64,000 bases of DNA from Halopseudomonas oceani (GCF_002903165.1 NZ_PPSK01000007.1:62001-126000), one strand, 5' to 3'; shown: positions 33,729 through 44,049, counted from the stretch's first letter. Notes: generated by a model from the letters alone, not told the origin. Program-made: numbers and translations.

Positions 33729-35006
33729 ATGCACAAACTGGAAGACATCAAACTCGCGATCATTGGCCTCGGCTATGTTGGTTTGCCGCTCGCGGTCGAG
33801 TTTGGTAAACAGCGCCCGGTTATCGGCTTTGATATCAACCAGGCGCGTATCGATGCGCTGCGCGCAGGCCATGACAGCACGCTGGAAGTCTCTGATCAGG
33901 AACTGCAGGAGGCTGCGCACCTTTCTTATACGGCTGATACAGCCGGCCTTGAAGGTGCCAACGTCTATATTGTCACCGTGCCCACGCCTATCGATGAGCA
34001 CAAACAACCGGATCTAACCCCCCTGCGCAAGGCATCTGAGACTATCGGTAAGACCCTCAAGCGGGGCGATATCGTCGTCTACGAGTCTACCGTCTACCCA
34101 GGAGCAACCGAGGAGGAGTGTATTCCCGTCCTTGAGCGGGTGTCGGGTTTGACCTTCAATAAAGACTTTTTTGCCGGTTACAGCCCGGAACGCATCAATC
34201 CGGGTGACAAGCAACACCGGGTTACCACCATCAAGAAGGTCACGTCGGGTTCTACCCCCGAGGTGGCAGACCTGATTGATGCGCTTTATAACCAGGTGAT
34301 CACGGCAGGTACGCACAAGGCCACCAGCATCAAGGTGGCAGAAGCGGCCAAGGTGATCGAAAACACCCAGCGCGACCTGAACATTGCTCTGATCAACGAG
34401 CTGGCGGTGATCTTCAACAAAATGGGCATTGATACCGAAGCGGTACTTCAGGCAGCCGGAACCAAATGGAACTTCCTGCCGTTCCGCCCCGGTCTGGTAG
34501 GCGGTCACTGCATCGGCGTGGACCCGTATTACCTCACCCACAAGGCGCAAGCCATTGGCTATCACCCCGAAATCATTCTGGCTGGCCGCCGTCTTAACGA
34601 CAGCATGGGAGCTTACGTCGTATCCCAACTGGTCAAGGGCATGCTGAAAAAGCGTATTCATGTCGAGGGGGCTCGTGTGCTGATTATGGGCTTTACCTTC
34701 AAAGAAAACTGCCCTGACCTGCGCAACACCAAGGTGATCGACATCGTGCGCGAACTGGCCGAGTACGATATCGCGGTCGATGTGTACGACCCCTGGGTAT
34801 CGGCAGAAGAAGCGCAGCACGAGTACGGCATTAGCCCTATTGCCAAACCTCAGCCCGGGGCCTACGACGGCGTTGTGCTGGCGGTTGCTCACCAACAGTT
34901 CGCGACCATGAGCGAGCAGGACTTCCGTCAGTTGGGCAAACCACAGCATGTGCTCTACGACCTCAAATATGTCTTGCCAGAGGGGCAGTCAGACCTGCGC
35001 CTGTAA
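33729..35006 (+). CDS. tviB: UDP-N-acetylhexosamine 6-dehydrogenase (TviB/WbpO-like)
   Basis: A 425-residue nucleotide-sugar dehydrogenase. NAD site [10 protein letters not shown] (residues 13-22), catalytic Lys208 ([12 protein letters not shown]) and catalytic Cys261 ([14 protein letters not shown]) are intact. VTVPTPID and [16 protein letters not shown] follow the TviB/WbpO pattern. These enzymes oxidise UDP-GlcNAc or UDP-GalNAc to the uronic acid. The substrate cannot be fixed from sequence, but the next gene, a UDP-GlcNAc 4-epimerase, is the usual partner. It matches the gna position in Acinetobacter K loci. ATG 33729 was chosen since upstream codons cross the inverted repeat. Confidence 0.92.
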   Translation: MHKLEDIKLAIIGLGYVGLPLAVEFGKQRPVIGFDINQARIDALRAGHDSTLEVSDQELQEAAHLSYTADTAGLEGANVYIVTVPTPIDEHKQPDLTPLRKASETIGKTLKRGDIVVYESTVYPGATEEECIPVLERVSGLTFNKDFFAGYSPERINPGDKQHRVTTIKKVTSGSTPEVADLIDALYNQVITAGTHKATSIKVAEAAKVIENTQRDLNIALINELAVIFNKMGIDTEAVLQAAGTKWNFLPFRPGLVGGHCIGVDPYYLTHKAQAIGYHPEIILAGRRLNDSMGAYVVSQLVKGMLKKRIHVEGARVLIMGFTFKENCPDLRNTKVIDIVRELAEYDIAVDVYDPWVSAEEAQHEYGISPIAKPQPGAYDGVVLAVAHQQFATMSEQDFRQLGKPQHVLYDLKYVLPEGQSDLRL

Positions 35007-35028
35007 ACGCGGCCAATAACCAGAAAAA

Positions 35029-35067
35029 AGCCGGTTCGCCCGATGGCCGAACCGGCTTGATCATTTT
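35029..35067 (+). terminator. Hairpin between tviB and tviC, possible attenuator
   Basis: AGCCGGTTCG (35029-35038) and CGAACCGGCT (35048-35057) form a perfect 10-base stem; a T-run follows after an interrupting GATCA. This could terminate or weaken transcription into the AT-rich core. Confidence 0.6.
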
Positions 35068-35082
35068 TACGGAACCAACACC

Positions 35083-36126
35083 ATGACCCGCTACGAAGAA
35101 CTGCTGCAGTCCTTGCCGCAAAATCCGAAAACCTGGCTGGTAACCGGTGTTGCCGGCTTTATCGGCTCCAACCTGCTGGAAACCCTGCTCAAACTCGATC
35201 AGACCGTCATTGGTTTGGATAACTTCGCCACTGGTTATCAACATAATCTGGATGAAGTGCAGAGCCTCGTAACCGCTGAGCAATGGGCTCGCTTTCGCTT
35301 TATCGAAGGGGATATCCGTAACCTGGATGACTGCCGCAAGGCGTGCGAAGGCGTGAACTACGTCTTGCATCAGGCCGCACTTGGCTCAGTGCCGCGCTCC
35401 ATCAATGACCCAATCACCACCAACGCCACCAACATCGACGGCTTCCTGAATATGTTGGTGGCTGCTCGCGACGCCAAGGTAGACAGCTTTACCTACGCAG
35501 CCAGCAGTTCCACCTACGGCGACCATCCAGGGTTGCCGAAAGTGGAAGATGTGATTGGCAAGCCGCTGTCACCGTACGCAGTCACAAAGTACGTGAACGA
35601 ACTGTATGCAGACGTTTTTGCCAAAACCTACGGCTTCAACACCATCGGGCTGCGTTATTTCAACGTATTTGGCAAACGCCAGGACCCCGATGGGGCCTAT
35701 GCGGCAGTAATACCAAAATGGACTGCTGCGATGATTCAGGGCGAGCCGGTCTATATCAACGGTGACGGCGAAACCAGTCGTGACTTTTGTTATATCGACA
35801 ACACCGTGCAAGCCAATCTGCTAGCTGCGACAGCACAATCTGCCGATGCGCGTAATCAGGTATACAACGTCGCTGTGGGTGACCGCACGACTCTTAACGA
35901 GTTGCTTGGTGTGATCAAGGAAAAGCTCGAGGCCAATAGCCTGATGGTTAAAAGCCTGGTTCAATATCAAAATGCAAGGCTTGGAGATGTGCAGCATTCA
36001 CAAGCGAGTATCGGAAAAATCAAAAGTCGGCTTGGATATGATCCTTTCTTTAAAGCAGCAGAAGGGCTGGAAGAGTCAATTAAATGGTACTTGTCGAAGA
36101 AAAATGTAAATGGCACTAAAAAATGA
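35083..36126 (+). CDS. tviC: UDP-N-acetylglucosamine 4-epimerase (TviC/WbpP-like)
   Basis: A 347-residue extended short-chain dehydrogenase. It has the NAD motif GVAGFIGS (22-29) and the active-site set Ser141-143 and Tyr165-xxx-Lys169 ([12 protein letters not shown]). [22 protein letters not shown] and [23 protein letters not shown] are WbpP landmarks. It interconverts UDP-GlcNAc/UDP-GalNAc or their uronic acids. Base composition changes inside this gene: up to about 35,930 it is like its GC-rich neighbours, while the last 190 bases are AT-rich, suggesting a recombination join. The stop overlaps the wzx ATG. Confidence 0.93.
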   Translation: MTRYEELLQSLPQNPKTWLVTGVAGFIGSNLLETLLKLDQTVIGLDNFATGYQHNLDEVQSLVTAEQWARFRFIEGDIRNLDDCRKACEGVNYVLHQAALGSVPRSINDPITTNATNIDGFLNMLVAARDAKVDSFTYAASSSTYGDHPGLPKVEDVIGKPLSPYAVTKYVNELYADVFAKTYGFNTIGLRYFNVFGKRQDPDGAYAAVIPKWTAAMIQGEPVYINGDGETSRDFCYIDNTVQANLLAATAQSADARNQVYNVAVGDRTTLNELLGVIKEKLEANSLMVKSLVQYQNARLGDVQHSQASIGKIKSRLGYDPFFKAAEGLEESIKWYLSKKNVNGTKK

Positions 36127-37403
36127 TGGGCTTGATGCGGCTGTTTTCGCTGAGTGCGTATATAAAAATAATTGGGTTGGGTCTCGGGTTTTTAAACACG
36201 GTTCTGCTGACTCGATTAATGACAGCAAAAGAATTTGGGTCGTATTCTTTCATTATATCAATGCTTGCGATTCTCTCGCTTCCTGCTGTAATGGGTGTTC
36301 CTGAGGTTCTTATAAGAGAAGTATCAAAATATACAAGCTTGAAAGAGCATGGCTCCCTTTTTTACTTAATGAGGTGGGCTTTTTTCTCAATGTTGTTCAC
36401 ATTGATTTTGTCTTGTACGGTTTTGCTTTTGTGTTGGTATTTTTTTGGGGAGAGATTTCAAGGCTGGAGCGTAGTAGTCGTTATGGCTATTATGATTTTT
36501 TCAAGCGTAAACGCTGTAAGGTCGGCTATTTTGCTTGGTCTAAAGAAAGTGATTGCGGGTCAGGTTTCTGAGCTTGCAGTTAAGCCGCTAGCTTTATTTA
36601 TAATGCTAATAGTGCTGCTGATAAATGGGGCTGAGTTAAACGAAGTTGAAGCGCTGATATGGACAGCCTTGGCAACAATGCTTTCTATGTTTGTTGGGTT
36701 TGTGCTGCTGTGGAGAAATATGCCAAAGCTTAATTTTCCAAAAAAAAGCATTAGCGCAGATTTGTATCTTAGTTGGAGTCGAAGTGCGCTGCCACTGGCG
36801 CTGATTTCTGGGTTGTATGTGTTAAATCAGCAATTGGATATAGTAATGCTCGGTGTTTTATCTGGCGATGCTGATGTGGGTATTTATAAGGTTGCAAGCC
36901 AAATGGGGTTCTTTGTGATATTTGGCCAGCAATTGATACGGCCAGTAGTCGCACCAAGATTTTCTGAGTACTGGAGCAGAGGGAAATTGTATGACTTGGA
37001 GAAGATTGTCGTTTTTTCTGGGCGAGTAAGTTTTGCGATTGCTGCACTCGTAACCGTTATAATGATCGTAGGTGGTGAATTTATTCTGAGTTGCATTTTT
37101 GGTGATGAGTATGCGAAAGGGTACGCTGCACTAGTCGTTATTTGTATCGGTCAGATGATAAACGCCGCAACAGGTTCAGTGGGGAATCTGCTAAATATGT
37201 GCGGTAAAGAGCTGCAAAGTTTAAAAGCCCTAGTTATTGGTCTTGTTGTTAATGTGTTGGCTAGTGTTGTTTTGATACCAATACTAGGTGGCTTGGGGGC
37301 TGCAATAGGGACCAGCTTATCTTTAGGTGTATGGAATTTAATGCTTTGGTTTTCAGTAAAAAAAAATATTGGCATAAATCCAGCGATAGTACGAGTTAAA
37401 TAG
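36123..37403 (+). CDS. wzx: Polysaccharide repeat-unit flippase (Wzx)
   Basis: A 426-residue membrane protein of the MATE/MOP superfamily with about 12 hydrophobic segments. The start [39 protein letters not shown] and a later [18 protein letters not shown] are typical of O-antigen/capsule flippases. It would move the undecaprenyl-linked repeat unit across the inner membrane. AT-rich DNA; ATG overlaps the tviC stop. Which of two adjacent ATGs (36123, 36126) is used is unclear. Confidence 0.9.
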   Translation: MMGLMRLFSLSAYIKIIGLGLGFLNTVLLTRLMTAKEFGSYSFIISMLAILSLPAVMGVPEVLIREVSKYTSLKEHGSLFYLMRWAFFSMLFTLILSCTVLLLCWYFFGERFQGWSVVVVMAIMIFSSVNAVRSAILLGLKKVIAGQVSELAVKPLALFIMLIVLLINGAELNEVEALIWTALATMLSMFVGFVLLWRNMPKLNFPKKSISADLYLSWSRSALPLALISGLYVLNQQLDIVMLGVLSGDADVGIYKVASQMGFFVIFGQQLIRPVVAPRFSEYWSRGKLYDLEKIVVFSGRVSFAIAALVTVIMIVGGEFILSCIFGDEYAKGYAALVVICIGQMINAATGSVGNLLNMCGKELQSLKALVIGLVVNVLASVVLIPILGGLGAAIGTSLSLGVWNLMLWFSVKKNIGINPAIVRVK

Positions 37404-38884
37404 TGAATAAGAGTATTACTGCTTCCGAGTTGAGTGGTTTGATTGAGGCGAGGCTTGCGCCGTATTTGAGCGAGAGATGTGAGATATTCAAAGTTCCTGC
37501 TATACAGCTAATAACAGCGAATCGGTATGATTTGCTTATTAAGTTGGCATATCTTGATGCTCGTCATTCTAATCCGGATCGTGCAGCTAAGTTGTATGAC
37601 GAGCACATTCGAGCGTTTGGACTCGGCAGTTATACCGAGCCTGAGAAGCCAGAGAAAAAAAATTTAGAATCTTTCTTGATTGAATTTGATGCTATTTATG
37701 AAAGTCTTGCAAAAAATGGCTTCGATAATTGTCGATCTATCATACCGCTGGCATCAGATGGATCAATATTGAATGGGGCTCATAGGGTGGCTTGCTGTAT
37801 TGAGCTGGGCATCGATGTTTGGTGTATTAAGCTAAATGTGCCTGCTCGAAAGTATGACTACACCTTCTTTCGAGACAGAGGTGTTGAGTGGGATGTACTC
37901 TATACAGCTATTCAAACGTTGCAATGTTACAAGCCCAGCATAAGATGCGCTATCGCTTGGCCCATAAAAAGAGATGTCGTTGAGAGTGAGTTTGCAGATC
38001 GCAAGGGTGTATTTGTTAAAGAGTCGATACGCTTAGATGAGAGGCAAGCTACAGCACTAGTTAGGCAGGTATACTCAAAAGAGTCTTGGTTAGGTAGCCC
38101 TGAGGATGGATATTCTGGTGCGGCAAATAAAGCCGAACAATGTAGGGGTAGAAAGAGCACGTTGACGTTATACGTTTTTGAGCCAGGTTATGATGAGGAC
38201 CTTCATGAGCTTAAGGAGCGAATAAGAAAGGTTGCCAGAGTTGGAAAGCATTGCATCCACATAAGCGATGGTTATGATGATACTGAATTAGCATGGACTG
38301 CAATCCTAAATGAGAATTTTCTTGATTTTTCGTTCGCGGAAAATGTTAGGTCATGTCCTGAAAAAGATAGTAAGTTGATAGGCTTAGAAAAAAAACTTTA
38401 TAAAGCTAATATAGAAAAAAGAAAAGTCTGCTTGGTTAATGGTGTTGTGATCGAGTTGTTAGGCATAAGGAGTGCGGCAGATATTGACTTGGTTGGAGAT
38501 GCGGATTTTCCTAGCCAGGCTATAGATGGTTTGGACTTTGATGATCGTAAATATATTATTATAGGGAAAACCGCTCAGGAATTAGTTGAGGATCCTCGTA
38601 ATTATTTTCATTATTTTGGCTTCAAAATCCTGAGTGTTCCATTGCTTTTGCAGTTTAAATTGAAAAGATATGAATTGCTTGGCGATCTCAAAGATAAACT
38701 TGATGCGGAGGCCATTTCCGCGTCGCTTGATCAACGTGGACGAGGTAAGCGTTGGAAAGTTATAAAAGTAAGGGTGTTTTTTTTAAAGAAAAGGATTCTC
38801 TCTAGATTTCGGCGAGCAGTCAAGATGCTGTTGGTAGCTACAAGTACCTATGACTTTGTGAAAAAAATACTCAAGGGAAAATGA
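37403..38884 (+). CDS. Unrecognised 493-residue protein with ParB/Srx-like and nucleotidyltransferase-like segments
   Basis: I do not recognise this protein as a named family. It is soluble, with no signal peptide. Residues about 112-136 (IIPLASDGSILNGAHRVACCIELG) resemble the ParB/Srx-fold box dG...nG.HR..A...lG. The middle has HISDGYDDTELAW (286-298). The third part, VCLVNGVVIELLGIRSAADIDLVGD (342-366), looks like a nucleotidyltransferase-fold start with a DxD metal pair. The C-terminus is basic. It starts with GTG overlapping the wzx stop by one base, inside the capsule operon, so a role in making or attaching an unusual repeat-unit substituent is plausible. ParB/Srx-fold kinases such as the serine kinases SerK and SbnI are one precedent. 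The two-part reading is inference. Confidence 0.7.
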   Translation: MNKSITASELSGLIEARLAPYLSERCEIFKVPAIQLITANRYDLLIKLAYLDARHSNPDRAAKLYDEHIRAFGLGSYTEPEKPEKKNLESFLIEFDAIYESLAKNGFDNCRSIIPLASDGSILNGAHRVACCIELGIDVWCIKLNVPARKYDYTFFRDRGVEWDVLYTAIQTLQCYKPSIRCAIAWPIKRDVVESEFADRKGVFVKESIRLDERQATALVRQVYSKESWLGSPEDGYSGAANKAEQCRGRKSTLTLYVFEPGYDEDLHELKERIRKVARVGKHCIHISDGYDDTELAWTAILNENFLDFSFAENVRSCPEKDSKLIGLEKKLYKANIEKRKVCLVNGVVIELLGIRSAADIDLVGDADFPSQAIDGLDFDDRKYIIIGKTAQELVEDPRNYFHYFGFKILSVPLLLQFKLKRYELLGDLKDKLDAEAISASLDQRGRGKRWKVIKVRVFFLKKRILSRFRRAVKMLLVATSTYDFVKKILKGK

Positions 38885-38885
38885 T

Positions 38886-39974
38886 TTGAAGCTTTACTTA
38901 ATTACGCTTGCAGCTTTTCCTTTTTACTCTGCTGAGAGTATCCATTTGGCTATGTTTGGTAAGGCCATGAGCAAGCTTTGTGACTTTGAGTTGCTGACTC
39001 CTATGAAGCTGTGGCGCCGTGAGACATGGAGCTTTAATTTAAAGAAATACTACGGTATTGATGTTTCTGATATCAATCAACGAAAGTTGTTGCAAGTAAG
39101 CCCAGCAGGAAAGAGCTTTGTTAAGCGTGCCATAGCCATAGCTGCTAATAATGGTGGCCTTGTTTATGCTAGGCAGCAGGTTGTAGCTGAGGAAGCATTA
39201 AAGAATTCAGTCGGTTTTGTATGGGAAATTCATGCACTGCCATCAGCGGCTGGCCTGAAGTTAATCGATTCAGGATTGAAAGCTGGACTACTGAAGAAGG
39301 TGGTGGTTATAAGCCATGCGCTGAAAAACGATATTGTTGACTCCTTGGGCTTAGAAATAGCTGAGAGCATCCTTGTGGCGCCTGATGCTGCAGACGATAG
39401 CAAGTTCTCATATTGCACTAAACGTAGAGGCAAGCTAGTAGTAGGCTACGTTGGTAGTGCTTATCCAGGAAAAGGCGCAGAAATTATACTGCCCCTTGCG
39501 AGAAGATGCCCTGACGTCGAGTTCTTGTTTTATGGTGCTAGTAAGAATGATGTTGCTATTAAAGGGTATGGTGCTGTTCCTGATAATTTGATATTCAAGG
39601 GAAAGGTTCCGTATTCTGAGATACCTGCATGTTTTGATGAGTTTGATATTGCACTATTGCCAAATCAGCCAAAGGTTATAGTGGCAAATGGCGATGACAT
39701 TGGGAAGTACACTTCCCCTATGAAGTTGTTTGAGTATATGGCTGCTGGAAAGGTAATCATTGCGTCGGATCTGGATATAATAAAGGAGGTTCTTACGCAT
39801 CGCTATACCGCGCTTCTTGTTGGTCATAATGATGTTGACGCCTGGAAGCAAAGCTTAAAAGAGGTATTGAACGACTCTGAGCTTGCTGGCTTATTGTCTG
39901 TCAATGCCCGCTCAGAGTTTAGTGAGAAATATACTTACTCTGCTCGGGCTAGACTTATCATTAATTCCCTTTGA
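38886..39974 (+). CDS. Glycosyltransferase, GT4-like
   Basis: A 362-residue GT-B-fold glycosyltransferase. LVVGYVGSAYPGKGAEIILPLARR marks the start of the C-terminal nucleotide-sugar domain, and SPMKLFEYMAAGKVIIASDLDIIKEVL is the usual EX7E-like family end block. It probably adds one sugar of the repeat unit; donor and acceptor are not readable. It appears to start with TTG, 1 base after the preceding stop, with GGGAAA upstream. AT-rich. Confidence 0.85.
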   Translation: MKLYLITLAAFPFYSAESIHLAMFGKAMSKLCDFELLTPMKLWRRETWSFNLKKYYGIDVSDINQRKLLQVSPAGKSFVKRAIAIAANNGGLVYARQQVVAEEALKNSVGFVWEIHALPSAAGLKLIDSGLKAGLLKKVVVISHALKNDIVDSLGLEIAESILVAPDAADDSKFSYCTKRRGKLVVGYVGSAYPGKGAEIILPLARRCPDVEFLFYGASKNDVAIKGYGAVPDNLIFKGKVPYSEIPACFDEFDIALLPNQPKVIVANGDDIGKYTSPMKLFEYMAAGKVIIASDLDIIKEVLTHRYTALLVGHNDVDAWKQSLKEVLNDSELAGLLSVNARSEFSEKYTYSARARLIINSL

Positions 39975-39991
39975 ATCTTTAGGGAGGGATT

Positions 39992-41191
39992 GTGCGTAGA
40001 GTTCTTTGCTTCTTTTTGCTTTTTAATGCGCTTTATGGGCCTAGATTGATTTATGTGGATCTAATGATGGCCACGGTTTTTGTCCTGGCAGCTATAAATA
40101 TTGTTTCGCTGCTGTACTTTAAAAGAAGCATTGCTTTTTATAAGTTGCTCGGTGCACTCGCTGTCCTGCTTTTTCTGTCTGTCGTTCATTATTTGTATAC
40201 GGGTTTTGCAGAGTTCACGCTGCTGTCGCTAGTTGGACGATTGGTTGTGTATTTATTGGCGGCGGATTTTTTAGTATTTATATACATCTTCTATGTTGGT
40301 GGAGTTTGGGCTCTTTTGCGTGATGTAATTTACGCAACCGCTTTAAACTCGGTTTTTGTGGTCGCTGCTTTTTCCTTTCCCGCGTTTCAAGGGTTCTTGA
40401 GGGGGGTGATGGATTATGGTAGTCAGCTCAATTGGATTGAAACAAGGCACCGTATTTTTGATATTAGTTTAGGTGGTGGTGCGACTGGATCCTTTACATT
40501 TGCTTTAGTGTATTTGGTTGGCTTAAGTGTTCCTGTTATTTTTAGGCCAAAATTCTATTATGTTCTTATGTTTTTGATTGCTATTGCCGCTGGGCTTATG
40601 GGGAGAACAGGTGTTTATCTTATTGTTCTAATAACTTTCCTCGCTGTTTTGAAGGGTGTGTTTAGCTTTAGTTTGAGGAATGCCTCTGTTTTCTTATGCT
40701 TGGTTGGTACGGCTTTTCTTGCTGTATACCTCTATCGCGATATTATTTTTGATTCGGCTTTTTTTTATTGGGCTGCTGAAGGTTATGCCGGTAATAATGA
40801 TACTGCCAATGCATTGATTAATATGTTTTTCCTTCCAGAGCACGACCTGCTATTAGGTGATGGGCATTTTGGCAGAGTGCCTCCTAATATCATATATTCG
40901 GATGTGGGCTACGTACGTGCTCTGCATGCGATTGGCATAATCGGAGTTTTTCTCCTGTATGGCTGGCTTTTATATTTTGTTTTTATTGTGCGCTCAAGTT
41001 TCAAGGGGTTGCCTTTCCCTTCTGTGGATAATTTAATTGTTTTGATGACCTTTTTTATATTTATTATGAATGTTAAAGAGTTTCACATTGGTTCTAGAGG
41101 GACCTCGCTGCTTTATTTTTTGGTTGTCCTGACCTTGGGTGGATGCTTTATTTCGAGTAAGCCTGTTGGGATCACGAGGGAAGGCCAGTGA
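39992..41191 (+). CDS. wzy: Probable polysaccharide polymerase (Wzy)
   Basis: A 399-residue membrane protein with about ten hydrophobic segments and a larger external loop around residues 245-310 (AAEGYAGNNDTANALINMF...GDGHFGRVPPN). This layout and its place between glycosyltransferases indicate the Wzy repeat-unit polymerase, a family with little sequence conservation, so the call rests on topology and context. GTG start at 39992 has an AGGGAGG site. Its stop overlaps the next start (GTGA). Confidence 0.75.
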   Translation: MRRVLCFFLLFNALYGPRLIYVDLMMATVFVLAAINIVSLLYFKRSIAFYKLLGALAVLLFLSVVHYLYTGFAEFTLLSLVGRLVVYLLAADFLVFIYIFYVGGVWALLRDVIYATALNSVFVVAAFSFPAFQGFLRGVMDYGSQLNWIETRHRIFDISLGGGATGSFTFALVYLVGLSVPVIFRPKFYYVLMFLIAIAAGLMGRTGVYLIVLITFLAVLKGVFSFSLRNASVFLCLVGTAFLAVYLYRDIIFDSAFFYWAAEGYAGNNDTANALINMFFLPEHDLLLGDGHFGRVPPNIIYSDVGYVRALHAIGIIGVFLLYGWLLYFVFIVRSSFKGLPFPSVDNLIVLMTFFIFIMNVKEFHIGSRGTSLLYFLVVLTLGGCFISSKPVGITREGQ

Positions 41192-42333
41192 AGCGCGACG
41201 TTGTTGTATCTTTAGAGCATCGCTTTTACCGATTTAATGGCGATGTCTATACTCTACTTAGTTTTTCGTATGATTATTGGGAAGATTATCTTGCTTACTT
41301 TGATAGTGTGTTGGTCGTGGCTAGAGTAAAAGATGTTGAGTTTGTTACTGATGATTATGTGCTTGCTTCTGGTCCTAATGTAAAGTTCTCTTCTATGCCC
41401 TATTACGTTGGTCCGCGCGAGCTCATAAGGGTGTTACCAAAAATTATTTATTGTGCGTTTTGCATCGCTCGTGATAATCGGTTTTTCTTGTTGCGTAGTG
41501 GTAATGTTTCTAATTTTCTATGGGTTTTCGTATTTCTTTTTCGGCGCTCTTATTTGCGTGAGTATCCAGGTGACATAAAGGCTGGAATAATGGGGGTTGC
41601 GGGTAAGAGTTTATTTGTTCGCATGGTTGCGTCTTTTTTGGATTGGTTGGCTAGGATTCAGGGTCGATACTCTAAAGCAAATAGTTATGTGAGTAACTAT
41701 TGTAAAAGTATTTATGGTAGCAAGCGGCCCAGTTACGTTTTTTCTAGCTTTAGGCTCGATGAGATTTCTAGTGCAAAAAAGGACTATTCACTAAACTCTC
41801 CTCTTCCGGTGCTGATCTCGGTTGGGCGTTTAGAAGGGGAGAAGGGGCACTCAGACTTGATGCTAGCTTTGCATGAATTATCTTTACAGGGACACCCAGT
41901 GAAGTTATGTCTCGTTGGTGATGGCCGCCAAAGGGACTCTTTGAGTCGGATGTCTTCTGCCCTTGGTGTTTGCTGTGAGTTTTTCGGGGCTATTACAGAT
42001 CGAGATCAACTTTTTCGCGTAATTCGCTCGGCCGACATTTTTATCTTGCCGTCCATTACTGAAGGGATGCCTAGAGCACTTCTTGAATCTATGGCATTGG
42101 GAATGCCGTGCATCGGTACGAGAGTAGGAGGGATTCCTGAAGTTTTAGATAAGGAAGCTCTAGTTGATGTTTCTGATTCGAGGGCATTGGCAGAAAAAAT
42201 TCTTGAGTTTTTAAGTGATGCGGATAAAAGAAAGGCGCATGGCTTAATGAATTTAGATATTGTTCAATCTAAATTTGGGCAGAGTGTTCTTCAAGAGAGA
42301 AAGTTTGCTTTTTGGGGAAGTCTTCATGAATAG
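41188..42333 (+). CDS. Glycosyltransferase, GT4 family
   Basis: A 381-residue GT-B protein. LISVGRLEGEKGHSDLMLALHEL begins the C-terminal domain; LVGDGRQRDSL, FFGAITDRDQLFRVIRSADIFILPSITEGMPRALLESMALGMPCIGTRVGGIPEVL contains the family's E-x7-E pattern. It should add one repeat-unit sugar on the cytoplasmic side. GTG start overlaps the wzy stop; it overlaps the next gene by 8 bases. Confidence 0.9.
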   Translation: MKRDVVVSLEHRFYRFNGDVYTLLSFSYDYWEDYLAYFDSVLVVARVKDVEFVTDDYVLASGPNVKFSSMPYYVGPRELIRVLPKIIYCAFCIARDNRFFLLRSGNVSNFLWVFVFLFRRSYLREYPGDIKAGIMGVAGKSLFVRMVASFLDWLARIQGRYSKANSYVSNYCKSIYGSKRPSYVFSSFRLDEISSAKKDYSLNSPLPVLISVGRLEGEKGHSDLMLALHELSLQGHPVKLCLVGDGRQRDSLSRMSSALGVCCEFFGAITDRDQLFRVIRSADIFILPSITEGMPRALLESMALGMPCIGTRVGGIPEVLDKEALVDVSDSRALAEKILEFLSDADKRKAHGLMNLDIVQSKFGQSVLQERKFAFWGSLHE

Positions 42334-42898
42334 ATTTTTAGCGGAGCTTAAGTATCAGGCTAGGTACGCAATGCCTATCTGGTTGATTAGCGTTTCGCTA
42401 TCTTGGTTGCCAGATATAGGTCCTTTTATTCGGTTTAGAGGGCTGCTTGTTTCGCTTTTTTTGCCGAATAGACCTAAGGGCTTTACTTTGGGTCGAGATG
42501 TTACCTTTCTGTCTATTAATAAGCTGTTTTTAGGTGACAACGTATACATTGCGAAGGGATGTTGGATTAATGCAATTGGACGCATAGACATAGGTGATGA
42601 GGTTATGTTGGCTCCTTATGTCGTGATGTCGTCTAACAATCACGGATTTAAGGATGGTTCAGTCAAGCGCGGAGGCGCGCATCCCGCTCCTATTCGTATC
42701 GGTTTCGGTACTTGGCTTGCTGCTCATGTTGTGGTGGCAGCGGGCGTAAATGTAGGGAAAGGGAACGTCGTTGCTGCTAACTCGGTTGTCACTAAAGATA
42801 CCCCTAATGACGTGATTGTTGCGGGTGTGCCAGCCACGCCGATTAAACATCGCGTTGACAACCCATCACGCCTTTTGAGTAAGCATGATGTGGTTTAG
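42326..42898 (+). CDS. Hexapeptide-repeat acyltransferase (serine/maltose O-acetyltransferase-like)
   Basis: A 190-residue left-handed beta-helix protein. Hexapeptide repeats include GDNVYIAKGCWINAIGRIDIGDEVMLAPYVVMSSNNHGF, with the catalytic His in NNH, and GVNVGKGNVVAANSVVTKDTPNDVIVAGVPATPIK. It probably O-acetylates a sugar of the repeat unit with acetyl-CoA. The ATG at 42326 has a GGGGAAG site; a longer frame begins inside the preceding gene. A basic hydrophobic N-terminus is unusual and could be a membrane contact. Confidence 0.88.
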   Translation: MNRFLAELKYQARYAMPIWLISVSLSWLPDIGPFIRFRGLLVSLFLPNRPKGFTLGRDVTFLSINKLFLGDNVYIAKGCWINAIGRIDIGDEVMLAPYVVMSSNNHGFKDGSVKRGGAHPAPIRIGFGTWLAAHVVVAAGVNVGKGNVVAANSVVTKDTPNDVIVAGVPATPIKHRVDNPSRLLSKHDVV

Positions 42899-42919
42899 TT
42901 ACAGGTTTTTAATGAGTTT

Positions 42920-44035
42920 ATGAAGAAAAAAATTTGCTTCATGATTACCGATGCTGTTTCGTTTAATGTTCTTTGCAGAGGGCAGCTTGAATATATAAAG
43001 CGCGAGCTTGATGCTGATGTCACATTAATCTGTGGCGGAGATAACGATGAAATTCATAAGCTAAAGGGGCGTGGAGTTGGTAAGGTGTGTATCTTTCCCT
43101 TTGAAAGAAAGCCGTCCCTCCTTAAAGATTTTTATTGTTTGTTTGCGCTTTTTTTGTTCTTTTGTTGGAACAGATTTGACCTAGTAGTATATTCTACACC
43201 TAAGGCTATGTTGCTTGGATCTCTCTCATCTGCTTTCTCCTTTCAAAAAAAAAGGGTTGCTTTGGTTCGTGGTAGGGTGTACGAGAACTTTTCTGGGATT
43301 AAGCGCTATGTTTTCTTGTTTTTTGACAGAATTGCGTTCCGATTTTCACATGAGGTTGTCTTTATTTCATCGTCTTTGATGGCTTCATACATAGACGAGG
43401 GAGTTGCTGATTCTCGATGCGCACGTGTTCTCGCCAAAGGTTCTTCTAACGGTGTAGATATTGATAGATTTGTTCCAGCGAGGGAAAATTGCGGTCCTTT
43501 TCGAGTGGTCACGGTAGGTAGGCTCTGTGTTGATAAGGGTGTAGTGCAGCTCGACAAGATCGTTAGGGGGGTTAAAGCTAAGAACCCAGCTATTGAGTTT
43601 GAGTTTGTAGGTAAGATAGAGGACGCTCGTTCCTCAGAAATTGTTGAGCGTCTGTTAGAGATTGATGGCGTTACCCATTTTGAGAATGATCCATGTGTAG
43701 AGCAGGTCTTTCAGCGAGCTGATCTGCATCTCTTTTTATCGAACAGAGAGGGCTTTGGTAATGTTGCCCTTGAGGCAGCGGCTTGTGGTGTACCCACTTT
43801 GGGACTTGATGTTGTTGGTGTACGTGACAGTATTTCTCAAGGTGTTTCTGGGATGAGATTTGATGTCGATGATGTCTCTGGAATAATAAATGAGATTATT
43901 CGAGCCTCTGGAGATAGAGAAGCGTATAGGCAACAATATTCTGGCGCACGTTGCTGGGCTATGGAGAACTTTTCTCAAATCGTGGTCTGGAGCGCTTACG
44001 TCGATTTTTATGCCGATTTGTTAGGTTATAAGTAA
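42920..44035 (+). CDS. Glycosyltransferase, GT4 family (PglA/WbpU-like)
   Basis: A 371-residue GT-B glycosyltransferase. VYSTPKAMLLGSLSSAF and LVRGRVYENFSG in the N-terminal half, and RVVTVGRLCVDKGVVQLDKIV, FLSNREGFGNVALEAAACGVPTLGLDVVGVRDSI in the C-terminal half, are typical of the branch next to PglC-type initiators. It likely adds the second sugar onto the lipid-linked first sugar. That order is inference from its place beside pglC. Last wholly AT-rich gene. Confidence 0.88.
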   Translation: MKKKICFMITDAVSFNVLCRGQLEYIKRELDADVTLICGGDNDEIHKLKGRGVGKVCIFPFERKPSLLKDFYCLFALFLFFCWNRFDLVVYSTPKAMLLGSLSSAFSFQKKRVALVRGRVYENFSGIKRYVFLFFDRIAFRFSHEVVFISSSLMASYIDEGVADSRCARVLAKGSSNGVDIDRFVPARENCGPFRVVTVGRLCVDKGVVQLDKIVRGVKAKNPAIEFEFVGKIEDARSSEIVERLLEIDGVTHFENDPCVEQVFQRADLHLFLSNREGFGNVALEAAACGVPTLGLDVVGVRDSISQGVSGMRFDVDDVSGIINEIIRASGDREAYRQQYSGARCWAMENFSQIVVWSAYVDFYADLLGYK

Positions 44036-44049
44036 ACAGAGATTATTTC

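Noticed and set aside
33561-34007. Antisense peptide ending in [18 protein letters not shown]
   Set aside because: This peptide is the reverse-strand reading of the conserved glmS 3' end; the same string appears opposite glmS copy 2 (53767-53955). It is not a gene.
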